Assembly: GCF_004421185.1 (NCBI RefSeq)
Contig: NZ_LXQB01000078.1
Location: 35,196 to 99,195, forward strand
DNA from: Methylacidiphilum sp. Yel
GTDB lineage: Bacteria; Verrucomicrobiota; Verrucomicrobiia; Methylacidiphilales; Methylacidiphilaceae
DNA: 64,000 nt
Reading direction: 5' to 3'
In this document: piece after piece, positions 10,012-18,609 of the stretch
How the letters are laid out: every line of letters begins with the position of its first letter
Numbering within the stretch: position 1 is the first letter of the stretch
Notes under the pieces: model-generated
What the model saw: the letters and a program-made list of their open reading frames with translations, nothing else
Databases searched by the model: none
What the model was told of the DNA's origin: nothing
Program-made: the position numbers and the translations under genes

Positions 10012-10620
10012 TCATTTTGAATACAACTCCACGACAAGTTGCTCGTTGACGATAGGCTGTATTTCTTCCCTGGTTGGAAGCCGATTCACCGTCCCCTTTA
10101 GATTATCTGCTTCTAGAGAGAGCCAATCGGGAATCCTTATGCCTTTCATGGCTTCAAGATTGCGTAAGGCCAACTTTCTCGATTGAGGCTTAGGGCAAAT
10201 TTCTATAACATCCCCAGGCTTAGTTCTATAACTTGGTATATTCACTTTCTTGCCGTTGACATAAATATGACCATGGTTAACTAGTTGCCTAGCTTCCATT
10301 CTACTTGTTGCAAAACAAAGCCTATAGACGACGTTATCTAACCTTTGCTCAAGAAGCTGAAATAGTACTTCTCCTGTCACTCCTTTCTTTTTATGAGCAA
10401 TTTGGAAATACCTTCGAAATTGCTTTTCCATGATCCCATACATAAACCTCAACTTTTGCTTCTCTGCCAAGGCCACCGCATAATCCGATTTCTTCTTTGC
10501 AGCCCTCTGTCCATGAACCCCTGGTGGATAAGGCTTCCGTTCTAAAGCCTTATTTGGGCCAAACAAAGCTACATTAAACCGTCTAGAAATCTTCGCTTTT
10601 GGACCAATATATTTTGCCAT
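10012..10620 (-). CDS. rpsD: 30S ribosomal protein S4
   Basis: S4 of 202 residues, a primary 16S rRNA binder and assembly initiator. I place the start at the ATG at 10620 (MAKYIGPKAKISRRF). The frame stays open upstream to 10680, but that extension overlaps rpsK and has no family counterpart. The S4 domain is seen in EQRLDNVVYRLCFATSRMEA and RQLVNHGHIYVNGKKVNIPS. The Cys-type zinc motif of some S4 proteins is absent, so this is the zinc-independent form. Confidence 0.96.
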   Translation of the reverse strand: MAKYIGPKAKISRRFNVALFGPNKALERKPYPPGVHGQRAAKKKSDYAVALAEKQKLRFMYGIMEKQFRRYFQIAHKKKGVTGEVLFQLLEQRLDNVVYRLCFATSRMEARQLVNHGHIYVNGKKVNIPSYRTKPGDVIEICPKPQSRKLALRNLEAMKGIRIPDWLSLEADNLKGTVNRLPTREEIQPIVNEQLVVELYSK

Positions 10621-10649
10621 GATTTTGTTTCTCCCCCCTTTTTCTTCAC

Positions 10650-11192
10650 TTAGACGCGACGCGGCTTCTTTGGTCGACACCCATTATGAGGTATTGGAGT
10701 CACATCTAAGATTGAGGTAACTTCCAATCCTACCGCTTGCAAGGCCCTGATCGCCGATTCTCTTCCGGTTCCAGGCCCTTTGACTTTTACAATGACCTCT
10801 CTCATTCCATGTCCCATAGCTTGTCTAGCAGCATCCTGTGCAACCAGCTGTGCCACATAGGCGGTAGATTTTTTAGTCCCACGAAAACCACACTTGCCTG
10901 CACTGGACCACGCCACCGTTTTCCCACTCATATCGGTGATCGTCACAATAGTATTATTAAAGGTCGCCAAAATGTTCACTATTCCATTATAAATCGCCTT
11001 GCTAGCGCGAACTTTAGGTATCTTTATCTTTTCTTGCTCCTGTTCCAATGGCGTCGACAATAAATCTTCCCCCTGGTTTTCTTTCTTTTTTATACTCTGA
11101 GCTTTTCCTGCCAACTCTGTAGTTGACGCCATCGGCAAATTGCCTTCCTCCTTTTTTACTTTCGGTTTTTTTTCTTGATTCCCATCTGCCAT
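10650..11192 (-). CDS. rpsK: 30S ribosomal protein S11 with long N-terminal extension
   Basis: S11 core from about residue 62 onward ([19 protein letters not shown], then [20 protein letters not shown] and [14 protein letters not shown]). The protein is 180 residues against about 130 in most bacteria because of a roughly 50-residue Lys/Glu-rich N-terminal tail. The far start is supported by a strong Shine-Dalgarno (GGGAGG, 5 bases before the ATG at 11192). A second ATG 20 codons in is also preceded by AGGAGG, but at wider spacing. Confidence 0.95.
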   Translation of the reverse strand: MADGNQEKKPKVKKEEGNLPMASTTELAGKAQSIKKKENQGEDLLSTPLEQEQEKIKIPKVRASKAIYNGIVNILATFNNTIVTITDMSGKTVAWSSAGKCGFRGTKKSTAYVAQLVAQDAARQAMGHGMREVIVKVKGPGTGRESAIRALQAVGLEVTSILDVTPIPHNGCRPKKPRRV

Positions 11193-11244
11193 TGTATCCT
11201 CCCTTTCTACTCCATCACTAACTCTCCATTAAAACAGAACTCCC

Positions 11245-11640
11245 TTAAACCTTGCCCTTCTTAGCCTCTTTTCTTCTTACCACACCGATGGTTTTTCTAG
11301 GTCCTTTTCTTGTCCTCGCATTCGTAGAGGTTCTCTGTCCTCTGACAGGAAGCCCACGAATATGCCTTAATCCTCTATAACAACGGATGGACTGCAATCT
11401 CTTTATATTTTGCTGAACCTCTCGTCTTAAATCCCCTTCAATGACAAAACCATTTTCTTCGATTACCTGGATAATCCGATTAATCTGTTGGTTTGTCAGG
11501 TCCTTCGCTCGCATCTGAGGATTGAGTTCAGCCTGTTCACAAATGAGCTTTGCCCTCGATCTGCCAATGCCATAGATAACAGGCAATGCCGCAATCAAAG
11601 GTTTGTTACCTGGAATTTCTACACCCAAAATTCGAGCCAT
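11245..11640 (-). CDS. rpsM: 30S ribosomal protein S13
   Basis: S13 of 131 residues, at the head of the small subunit contacting 5S/23S bridges and P-site tRNA. The start [15 protein letters not shown] at 11640 is the family start. The frame runs seven codons further up without family support. The helix-two-turn-helix region and the basic tail [15 protein letters not shown] are present. It follows rpmJ by 21 bp. Confidence 0.97.
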   Translation of the reverse strand: MARILGVEIPGNKPLIAALPVIYGIGRSRAKLICEQAELNPQMRAKDLTNQQINRIIQVIEENGFVIEGDLRREVQQNIKRLQSIRCYRGLRHIRGLPVRGQRTSTNARTRKGPRKTIGVVRRKEAKKGKV

Positions 11641-11661
11641 TCTATCCTTTCTGATTAACAA

Positions 11662-11778
11662 TTAACCCTGTCTTTGTTTCAAGCGAGGATTCTTTTTGTT
11701 TATAATATAGATTCTTCCTTTTCTTCGAACGACTTGACAATTGGCTGTCCGTCTTTTTACTGAAGCTCTTACTTTCAT
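11662..11778 (-). CDS. rpmJ: 50S ribosomal protein L36
   Basis: A 38-residue L36. Reading the minus strand from the ATG at 11778 gives [17 protein letters not shown], then [18 protein letters not shown], and a TAA stop at 11662. Only one Cys of the usual four zinc ligands is visible (Cys14), so this appears to be the zinc-free type. In most bacteria infA lies directly upstream. Here map does, 78 bp away. Confidence 0.95.
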   Translation of the reverse strand: MKVRASVKRRTANCQVVRRKGRIYIINKKNPRLKQRQG

Positions 11779-11856
11779 TGCTTCTCCTAGTGTTAATTAA
11801 AAAAGCAGAAGGTTTTTCAATATTCAAAAAAGAAAAAAAATCAAGATTTTTTTATC

Positions 11857-12639
11857 CTAAAAAGCCGTATGATACACTAACTCTACATTATCTTCGGTTA
11901 AAGTCAAAATTTCTGGACCCTTCTTGGTAATCAAAACGGTATGCTCAAAATGTGCCGATCTTTGCCCATCTTCAGTAACAGCGGTCCAACCATCTGGCAT
12001 CATGAGCACTTTTCCAGATCCTCTGTTCACCATTGGTTCGATGGCTATGGTCATTCCTGCTTTTAACTTCGGTCCTTGACCTGGTTTTCCAAAATTCGGA
12101 ACGTGGGGTTGTTCATGGAGTTTTCGGCCTACCCCATGGCCCACAAACTCCTTAACTACTTGATACCCTTGCTCAAGAACATACCTTTCAATTGCCGAGG
12201 AAATATCCCCAATTCTATTACCTTCCTGTGCCTGAGCAATGCCAAGCATAAGAGCTTTGTTGGTCACTTCAATTAACCGTAAATCCTCTACATCAACCGT
12301 TCCTACAGGATAAGTCTTTGCTGTGTCCCCTATCCACCCATCGAGAATAATACCTACATCTAACTTTACAAGATCTCCGTACTGGATTTTTCGCTTTCCT
12401 CCAATTCCATGGACCACTTCTTCATTGATTGATATACAGATATTTCCAGGAAAGCCTCTATAACCTAAAAACGCACTCTTTGCTCCATAGGATTCAATAA
12501 GATGGGCCGCATACTTATCCACTTCCTCCGTAGTGATCCCTGGAGCAAGAATAGGCCTTATTTTTTCTATTATTTCTGTGACGACTCTGCAGCTACGCCG
12601 CATCGCTTCAATTTCTTTGCCTCTTTTAATGGGTATCAC
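11857..12639 (-). CDS. map: Type I methionine aminopeptidase
   Basis: MetAP of about 260 residues that removes initiator Met from nascent chains using a dinuclear metal site. The ligands are visible: Asp in KLDVGIILDGWIGDTAKT (two Asp), His in VGHGVGRKLHEQPHVPNFG, and Glu in IAIEPMVN and FEHTVLITKKG. I prefer the GTG at 12639 (V/M-IPIKRGKEIEAM). The open frame extends upstream to a TTG at 12675, but that adds a hydrophobic leader not typical of bacterial MetAP-I. It lies between rpsT and rpmJ. Confidence 0.96.
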   Translation of the reverse strand: MIPIKRGKEIEAMRRSCRVVTEIIEKIRPILAPGITTEEVDKYAAHLIESYGAKSAFLGYRGFPGNICISINEEVVHGIGGKRKIQYGDLVKLDVGIILDGWIGDTAKTYPVGTVDVEDLRLIEVTNKALMLGIAQAQEGNRIGDISSAIERYVLEQGYQVVKEFVGHGVGRKLHEQPHVPNFGKPGQGPKLKAGMTIAIEPMVNRGSGKVLMMPDGWTAVTEDGQRSAHFEHTVLITKKGPEILTLTEDNVELVYHTAF

Positions 12640-12710
12640 GGGAACAGTAAAAGGTGAAAAAATTAGAAAAATCAAATTAAATATAATATAAACATAGAAG
12701 AGTTAGCGAT

Positions 12711-12980
12711 TCAAACAGAACTAATTTTCTCAATTTTTTTCAATAATCGTTTCTTCTTTCGATTAGCAGTATTCGCCACAAGCTTCTTTCTTTTAACCAA
12801 TCGATCCAGTAAGGATTGAATGGTAGGGAAAAAAGACAGAGCTTCTTCTTTTTTTTTGGCATCAATCAATGCCTTGAGTTGTTTTAACTGCTCTTTTAAT
12901 TCTTTCTTCGCTCTTAGATTAAAAATGCGCTTTCTTTGGCTTTTCCGTTGGTTCTTTTCAGCCGATTTTGTATTGGGCAT
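12711..12980 (-). CDS. rpsT: 30S ribosomal protein S20
   Basis: An 89-residue S20, all-helical and strongly basic. It starts MPNTKSAEKNQRKSQRKR and ends in a TANRKKKRLLKKI-type segment. It sits upstream of map in place of the secY usually found there, so the 3' end of the ribosomal superoperon has been detached from the spc operon and joined to rpsT. argS diverges on the other strand. Confidence 0.96.
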   Translation of the reverse strand: MPNTKSAEKNQRKSQRKRIFNLRAKKELKEQLKQLKALIDAKKKEEALSFFPTIQSLLDRLVKRKKLVANTANRKKKRLLKKIEKISSV

Positions 12981-13122
12981 AGGAAAAAGTAATTTCAGAA
13001 CATTTGATGCAATGTCAAGTAAAAGAAAAATAATTTTAAAAACTTCTCTTCCTAACTATCTTCTTTTGGATCATCCAAACATTGGATAAAAAAGAATTGT
13101 AAGAGCTCAGTAAAAAAGAACC

Positions 13123-14865
13123 ATGAAAATTCCTCAAGATTGGATTTTTGAAAAACTTAAAGAGACCCTTTCTGAAAAGTTTGGTCAAACCGACTATATT
13201 CCACTAGTCGAACCCTGTTCCAATCCTTCATTTGGAGATTACCAAACCAATATCGCCTTTCTAATGGCCGGTCAACTCAAAGAAAATCCAAGAAAATTAG
13301 CCGAAGAGTTCGCGAGGATCATTGGAGAAAACTCCGTAACTTTTTATCCTGAAGTCGGAGGCAATGGATTCATTAATTTTAGAGTAAAACCAAAAGCTTA
13401 CCTCAATGCTTTCCTTGCGATCCGTTCCGACCCTCGACTTGGCATTGAGCAGACTAAAGAGCCACAGACAATCGTAATAGATTTTTCAAGCCCAAACATT
13501 GCAAAAGAATTACATGTAGGCCATCTTCGCAGCACGATCCTTGGAGATGTCTTAAGAAGACTTAATCTTTTTTTAGGCCACCGTGTCATTGCGGACAATC
13601 ATCTTGGAGATTGGGGAACACAGTTTGGAATGGTGCTTTTAGGATACAAAAAATACGGCAATCGGCTTGCTCTAGCCGAAAAACCCTTGGAGTATCTGGA
13701 AGGACTATATGTGAGAATCCAAAAAGAAGCAAAGGAATCTGAAAGGATTAAGGAAGAAGCAAAAAGAGAATTACAAAAATTACAATCTGGTGACAGCGAA
13801 AACTTAAAACTTTGGGATGTCTTTGTTCATGCTTCGCTAAAGGAATTAGACAAAATTTATCAAAAGCTTAATGTAAAATTCGATTATTCCCTTGGAGAAA
13901 GCGTGTATAATCCCATGCTTCCAGGGGTTGTCGAAGAACTTCTTCAAAAAGGGATTGCTCGATACAGCGAAGGGGCCGTTTGTGTGTTTTTCAACAAAGA
14001 CTTCCCAGCATTAGCTGACAAGCCCATGATCATCCAAAAGACTGATGGTGCTTATCTTTATGCCACAACGGATATTGCTACCCTTCTTTTCCGTTTGAGC
14101 AACTGGCAAGCTCAGCGGATCATCTATGTCACTGACTCAAGACAAAAACTGCACTTCCAGCAACTTTTTGCCCTTGCTCGACTACTTGGCATCGATATCC
14201 AGCTCGAACACGTTTCTTTTGGATCGATCCTTGGAGAAGACAAAAAACCTCTCAAAACTAGGGAAGGGACCTCAATAAAGCTAAGGGAGCTTTTAGAGGA
14301 AGCGGTCAATCGAGCCTATCAGATCATAGATGAAAAAAGAAAGGATTTGTCTGAGGATAGAAAAAAAGAGATAGCCAATGCTGTTGGGATAGGGGCTCTG
14401 AAATACGCCGATCTTTCTCAAAATAGAATCCTCGATTATATCTTTAGCTGGGAAAAACTCCTTTCTCTTGAAGGGAATACCGCACCTTATCTGCTCAACG
14501 CTCATGTGCGAATTTGCTCTATTTTGAGAAAAGCTGCTTCCTCCGGTTATGGTTCTTCCCTGGGCTTTACCTCTCTAAAATTCGAAACCGATACCCTCCA
14601 CCCTCAAGAAATAGAACTGATGAAAGCGGTGTTAAGCTTCAAATATTCCTTATTCCTTGCAGCCAAAGAAAATAGCCCGCACCATCTTTGTAACTATCTT
14701 TATAACCTTGCAAAAGTCTTTCACAAATTCTATGAACAATGCCCTGTCTTAGGTGCATCGACCGAATCCTCAAAGCAGCTACGTCTAGCCTTTTGCGACT
14801 TTACCCAACGCACCCTTTCTTTAGGACTAGAGCTTCTGGGCATCGAGCCTTTGAAAGAAATGTAG
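13123..14865 (+). CDS. argS: Arginyl-tRNA synthetase
   Basis: A 580-residue class I arginyl-tRNA synthetase. It has the N-terminal Add-1 domain, the HIGH-like motif HVGHLRSTILGD near residue 136, and a degenerate KMSKS region (LKTREGTSIKLRELL near 385), as usual for bacterial ArgRS. The DALR anticodon-binding helical domain with YLYNLAKVFHKFYEQCPV near the C-terminus completes it. It is transcribed divergently from rpsT. Confidence 0.97.
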   Translation: MKIPQDWIFEKLKETLSEKFGQTDYIPLVEPCSNPSFGDYQTNIAFLMAGQLKENPRKLAEEFARIIGENSVTFYPEVGGNGFINFRVKPKAYLNAFLAIRSDPRLGIEQTKEPQTIVIDFSSPNIAKELHVGHLRSTILGDVLRRLNLFLGHRVIADNHLGDWGTQFGMVLLGYKKYGNRLALAEKPLEYLEGLYVRIQKEAKESERIKEEAKRELQKLQSGDSENLKLWDVFVHASLKELDKIYQKLNVKFDYSLGESVYNPMLPGVVEELLQKGIARYSEGAVCVFFNKDFPALADKPMIIQKTDGAYLYATTDIATLLFRLSNWQAQRIIYVTDSRQKLHFQQLFALARLLGIDIQLEHVSFGSILGEDKKPLKTREGTSIKLRELLEEAVNRAYQIIDEKRKDLSEDRKKEIANAVGIGALKYADLSQNRILDYIFSWEKLLSLEGNTAPYLLNAHVRICSILRKAASSGYGSSLGFTSLKFETDTLHPQEIELMKAVLSFKYSLFLAAKENSPHHLCNYLYNLAKVFHKFYEQCPVLGASTESSKQLRLAFCDFTQRTLSLGLELLGIEPLKEM

Positions 14866-14922
14866 GAGGTAGAAGAGAGAGACAAGCTTGCCAGTAAAAA
14901 AAGAAGGAGGAGCAAAAAAAGA

Positions 14923-16140
14923 GTGGAACTCCAGAGAAAAATCAATCTCTATAATTTTTTTTTTGGAATAATCATTTTATATTCATACAATTATTGCCTA
15001 TATTGTATAAGGTTATTATTTAGAAACGAAAATATTGTCTCTATTACGATGGATAACGGATGGCTCGATGAAGAGAAAAGATGTACTTTTACTATTTCTC
15101 AATGTCTTCAAGGAGAAGTAGAACCTTCTTACTGTAGTATCGCTCAATGGATTTTTAATGTTATCCACAATATTGCTGAAGGGTTACTTGTTCTAGATAG
15201 TGAAGGGAACATTAAGCTGTCCAATAAGGCCGCTGAAGAGCTTTTCGGCTATTATAGAATGGAACTTTTTCGCAAACCCTTCGTCGAACTCCTTGCCCCT
15301 CCCTATCGCCAGAAATGGATCCGAATATTTTTAGCTAAAAAGAAAAAAAAACCTATCTACCAATATGAACTCTTAGGTCAAAAGAAAGACAAAACAACCT
15401 TTTTCATGGAGATCTCGGTGAGCGAAGTCTTCTTAAAGGAAGGAAAAGTTCTAAGCGTTCTTGTAAGGGATATTAGAGAAAGAAAAGCGCTAGAAAAAGC
15501 AGCCTTAGAAGCTAGCGAACACGAAAGACAAAGAATAGGCCAAGACATTCATGATAGTCTCTGCCAGTTATTGATTGGTATTGAGTTTAAAGCTCAGTTT
15601 TTATCCCAAGAACTTCGAGAAAAGGCAGCCGTCGGTCATGAGCTAGCCTCTGAAATCGCCAAATTAGCTAGAGAAGCAGCAACTTCAGCTCGGGATATAG
15701 CCAAGGGACTTGCGCCACTGGCGATGTCTACTTCAGATCTGATTGCTTCCTTAATGGATTTGGCTCAAAATACGGGTAAAAACACGCCTATCACCTGTCA
15801 GTTTCATTTGATTGGAGAACCTGTTATCCCCAACCCTTCTTTTGCTATCCAGCTTTATCGAATCGCCCAAGAAGCTGTTAATAACGTGATTAAACACTCA
15901 GGGGCCTCGCACATTGATATCACTTTTGGAGAAACATCCGGAACGATTTTTCTTCAAGTGGAAGACAATGGCATTGGGATGAAAATAAAAGATGGGATAA
16001 ATAAAGGGTTAGGTTTCAGGTCGATGCTCTATCGTGCGGGAATGATCGGTGCTAATTTGAGTATCGATTCTCTTCCTGGAAAAGGGACAAAAATCATTTG
16101 CAGTTTACCTTCTGCCCAAAATACTAAAACCAATGGTTAA
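14923..16140 (+). CDS. PAS-domain sensor histidine kinase (NarX/DegS-type HisKA_3)
   Basis: A 405-residue kinase. An N-terminal hydrophobic stretch (about residues 9-34) is followed by a PAS domain (AEGLLVLDSEGNIKLSNKAA to VRDIRERKALEKA, about 75-185). A HisKA_3 dimerisation domain has the phospho-acceptor His in RIGQDIHDSLCQ. The HATPase_c domain shows AQEAVNNVIKHSGASH, VEDNGIGM and GLGFRSMLYRA. I use the GTG at 14923 because AAGGAGG lies about 12 bases upstream. An ATG at 15049 would drop the hydrophobic segment and has no clear ribosome site. It overlaps the next gene, so the two form a translationally linked two-component pair. The signal is unknown. Confidence 0.9.
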   Translation: MELQRKINLYNFFFGIIILYSYNYCLYCIRLLFRNENIVSITMDNGWLDEEKRCTFTISQCLQGEVEPSYCSIAQWIFNVIHNIAEGLLVLDSEGNIKLSNKAAEELFGYYRMELFRKPFVELLAPPYRQKWIRIFLAKKKKKPIYQYELLGQKKDKTTFFMEISVSEVFLKEGKVLSVLVRDIRERKALEKAALEASEHERQRIGQDIHDSLCQLLIGIEFKAQFLSQELREKAAVGHELASEIAKLAREAATSARDIAKGLAPLAMSTSDLIASLMDLAQNTGKNTPITCQFHLIGEPVIPNPSFAIQLYRIAQEAVNNVIKHSGASHIDITFGETSGTIFLQVEDNGIGMKIKDGINKGLGFRSMLYRAGMIGANLSIDSLPGKGTKIICSLPSAQNTKTNG

Positions 16141-16846
16141 GAACAATATGATGAAGGAACGATCTACCGAAACGAAAAAAAGAGGGGTGCTCATCGTTGA
16201 CGATCACGCCGTGCTCCGAGAGGGTTTAGCGTATATTATTGGAACAGATCCATCCCTCTGGGTGTGCGGAATGGCTGAAAATGCGCAAAAAGGCTTTGAA
16301 CTTGTCGAAAAGTTAAAACCAGATATTGTTCTAGTTGATATTTCCTTACCAGGCAAAAGCGGTCTGGAGCTTGTAAAAGACATTCATGCTATTTACCCTG
16401 AAATTCCGATCCTTGTGCTCTCCATGCATGAAGAATCACTGTTTGCTGAAAGGCTGTTAAGAGCTGGTGCTAGAGGCTACTTAATGAAATCGGAAGGGGG
16501 TGAAAAACTGCTACAAGCTATAAACAGGATTCTGGAGGGCAACATTTTTGTTAGTGATGAAATTTCTTCTCGGATCCTAGAAGGCTTCACAGGGAAAAAA
16601 AGCTCACCTTTCAAGGCTAGCCCTTTAGGAAAATTGAGCGACAGGGAACTGGAAGTCTTTCAATTGATCGGCAAAGGACTCAGCTCCAGACAGATTGCCG
16701 AACAGCTGCATTTAAGTATCAAAACTGTCGAGGCTTATAGAGCTAGTATTAAACAAAAATTAAAATTACAGAGTGGCACTGAGCTTGTTCATTATGCCAT
16801 CTCATGGCATCAATCAAATATTTCTTCTGGGCAAACAAATTTTTAA
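16133..16846 (+). CDS. NarL/FixJ-family response regulator
   Basis: A 237-residue regulator. The receiver domain contains VLIVDDHAVLREGL (acidic pocket), the phospho-acceptor Asp in IVLVDISLPGKSG, Ser in VLSMHEE and Lys in GYLMKSEGG. The C-terminal LuxR-type helix-turn-helix is LSDRELEVFQLIGKGLSSRQ onward to TVEAYRASIKQKL. The first ATG overlaps the kinase stop. Two further ATGs at 16148 and 16151 are equally possible starts. Partner of the preceding kinase by position. Targets cannot be read from the sequence, though the CopD-like gene lies just downstream. Confidence 0.92.
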   Translation: MVKNNMMKERSTETKKRGVLIVDDHAVLREGLAYIIGTDPSLWVCGMAENAQKGFELVEKLKPDIVLVDISLPGKSGLELVKDIHAIYPEIPILVLSMHEESLFAERLLRAGARGYLMKSEGGEKLLQAINRILEGNIFVSDEISSRILEGFTGKKSSPFKASPLGKLSDRELEVFQLIGKGLSSRQIAEQLHLSIKTVEAYRASIKQKLKLQSGTELVHYAISWHQSNISSGQTNF

Positions 16847-16912
16847 CTGTTTTTTGCAGGTATTTTTTTTAAGAAACCAAATGATTGCTTTTGTGCCTAA
16901 AACTTTTTCTGC

Positions 16913-18433
16913 ATGAATTCCTCTTACCTCCTACACCCCAGTATTACTCCCTCTCTTTTTGATTCCCCAGCTTTAGAGTCTTTTAGTTTCTTTTTAATCC
17001 TTCTGGGTTTCTCTTTGTGTTGGGGAATATTTATAAATTTTTTTCTTCTTGTCCCAAAAATTTTGAAGATTCTCCAACCTAGTTCTCAGAGAAACTACCA
17101 GCCACTAAGAAAAAAGCTCTACTTTCTGTTATTTTTTTCTTTTGCTTGTCTTTCCGCAGGTTATGCATTTAAGCTGAATGTTAATCCTTTTCCCTTAATT
17201 GGACTAGGGATTTTCTATTGCATTATATCCTTTTTCTTGCACAGACTCCTACATGCTAACCAATCGAGTCTTCCCCCATTCATGGGATTGGCCAGTGGGG
17301 TTGTACTACTCATCAGTGAAATTTTATATCTTAAAGGAGTGAAATCTTTCTCCACTTTCGGTTTTCTCACCTGTCTGGAAATAATTTCTTTAGAAATACT
17401 TTCTGGTAGTTCTCTGATTTTTCTTTTTAATGTTGTCCCCCTTGTGGAAGGACAAAGTATCAGAAAGGCGTTGAGTTTTTCCCTTGCCAGGCTAGGTAGC
17501 CTTCTGGATATTCCTATGGCGTTATTTTTTTTGAGCCTGCTTTGGCTCTCCTTTGAAAGCTCTCTCTATACAACCAGTCCTTTTTTCCTTATTACTCCAT
17601 GGTTTTGCATCCTTTGTATTCTTTTGCTTTTCTATCGCATCTATCATCAACTTTTGGCAGAGCCACGATTCACTGGAATCCTCATGAGATCTTTAGGACC
17701 AAATCATTTCCAGTTTTCCTTTAGAAAACTCCCATTGTCAGGCATAAAAATAACCTCCTTTTCTCTTCCTAGCTATGTTTTAGAATGCTGGACTTGCTGG
17801 ATTCTTCTGCTATTGATAGCTTTTCGAGGCACTTCTCTTTTTTCTTCTGCCCTACTGCCTTTCCAAGAGCGTTTTGCCGGTAAAACCGGTATCTTTTCCT
17901 TCTCTTTCCATCCCTTTTCCCCTACTCCTTTCAAACTACAACTTTCTAGTTCGAAAAAGAATTCTCTGTCTTCTACACAAAGCCTTGTTCTTATCCTCAA
18001 TGATAGTTCCAGTCCGTTTCATGTCATTGCTCCTTCCTTGAAAAAGGAAAAGGAAGGGGCTTATTACTTTTCAGCAAAAAATTTTTCTCATCCAGGAAAT
18101 TGGCAGATAAAGATCTTGACTAAGACAACAGATGCCAGAGCTTTCCATACTGAAGGATCTTTTGAAATCCATATTCCTTCAGGATGGAATCCTAACCCCT
18201 TTCCCCTATCTCCTTTTGTTGTTTTTATGCTTGTAGCGATTTCCTTTACCATCCTTTTCCTCTTTATTTACCTCTATCGATTTAGTGTCTTTTTCGCTTC
18301 GGAAACGAAAATCTTGGACAATGACACCAATGGAGCTGAAATATTCGTTAACTATTTTGGTCCTAATATCCGTTCTAAACTTGCCACTTTCAGTTCTGCC
18401 TTGATCCTTCTTGGAATAGCTTTGTTGTTTTAA
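16913..18433 (+). CDS. CopD-like multi-pass membrane protein with C-terminal beta domain
   Basis: A 506-residue membrane protein. About eight hydrophobic helices occupy residues 20-300, then an extracytoplasmic beta-sandwich-like domain (about 320-430), one more helix (about 440-462) and a hydrophilic tail. The end of the beta domain (GAYYFSAKNFSHPGNWQIKI, then FEIHIPSG) matches the pattern of copper-resistance D/YtkA-like proteins, where a GxWxIxVxV strand precedes a TM segment. The assignment rests on architecture and that pattern only. Metal-binding His/Met are sparse in the membrane part, so copper transport is a hypothesis. Confidence 0.55.
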   Translation: MNSSYLLHPSITPSLFDSPALESFSFFLILLGFSLCWGIFINFFLLVPKILKILQPSSQRNYQPLRKKLYFLLFFSFACLSAGYAFKLNVNPFPLIGLGIFYCIISFFLHRLLHANQSSLPPFMGLASGVVLLISEILYLKGVKSFSTFGFLTCLEIISLEILSGSSLIFLFNVVPLVEGQSIRKALSFSLARLGSLLDIPMALFFLSLLWLSFESSLYTTSPFFLITPWFCILCILLLFYRIYHQLLAEPRFTGILMRSLGPNHFQFSFRKLPLSGIKITSFSLPSYVLECWTCWILLLLIAFRGTSLFSSALLPFQERFAGKTGIFSFSFHPFSPTPFKLQLSSSKKNSLSSTQSLVLILNDSSSPFHVIAPSLKKEKEGAYYFSAKNFSHPGNWQIKILTKTTDARAFHTEGSFEIHIPSGWNPNPFPLSPFVVFMLVAISFTILFLFIYLYRFSVFFASETKILDNDTNGAEIFVNYFGPNIRSKLATFSSALILLGIALLF

Positions 18434-18519
18434 GCTTGATTTTTTTTATGATCCAAGTAGCTTCTTTATTTTTCTTGCACCACTATGTCATGTCTGCTTT
18501 GCTAAATCTATAACTGGAT

Positions 18520-18591
18520 GACCCCATGGTGTAGTGGTCAGCACTCCACCCTTTCACGGTGGCAGCACGGGTTCGAATCCCGTTGGGGTCG
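18520..18591 (+). tRNA. tRNA-Glu (anticodon TTC)
   Basis: A 72-nt cloverleaf. Acceptor arm GACCCCA pairs with TGGGGTC, discriminator G. The anticodon arm CCACC-CTTTCAC-GGTGG gives anticodon TTC, and the T arm CGGGT-TCGAATC-CCG is regular. CCA is not encoded. Confidence 0.96.
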
Positions 18592-18609
18592 CTTTTGGTG
18601 CTGCTTTTC

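Noticed and set aside
10620..10680. 20-residue N-terminal extension of S4
   Set aside because: It overlaps the 3' end of rpsK and has no counterpart in other S4 proteins.
18559..18609. Upstream start for the DUF763 gene
   Set aside because: It lies inside tRNA-Glu. The ATG at 18610 gives the family N-terminus.
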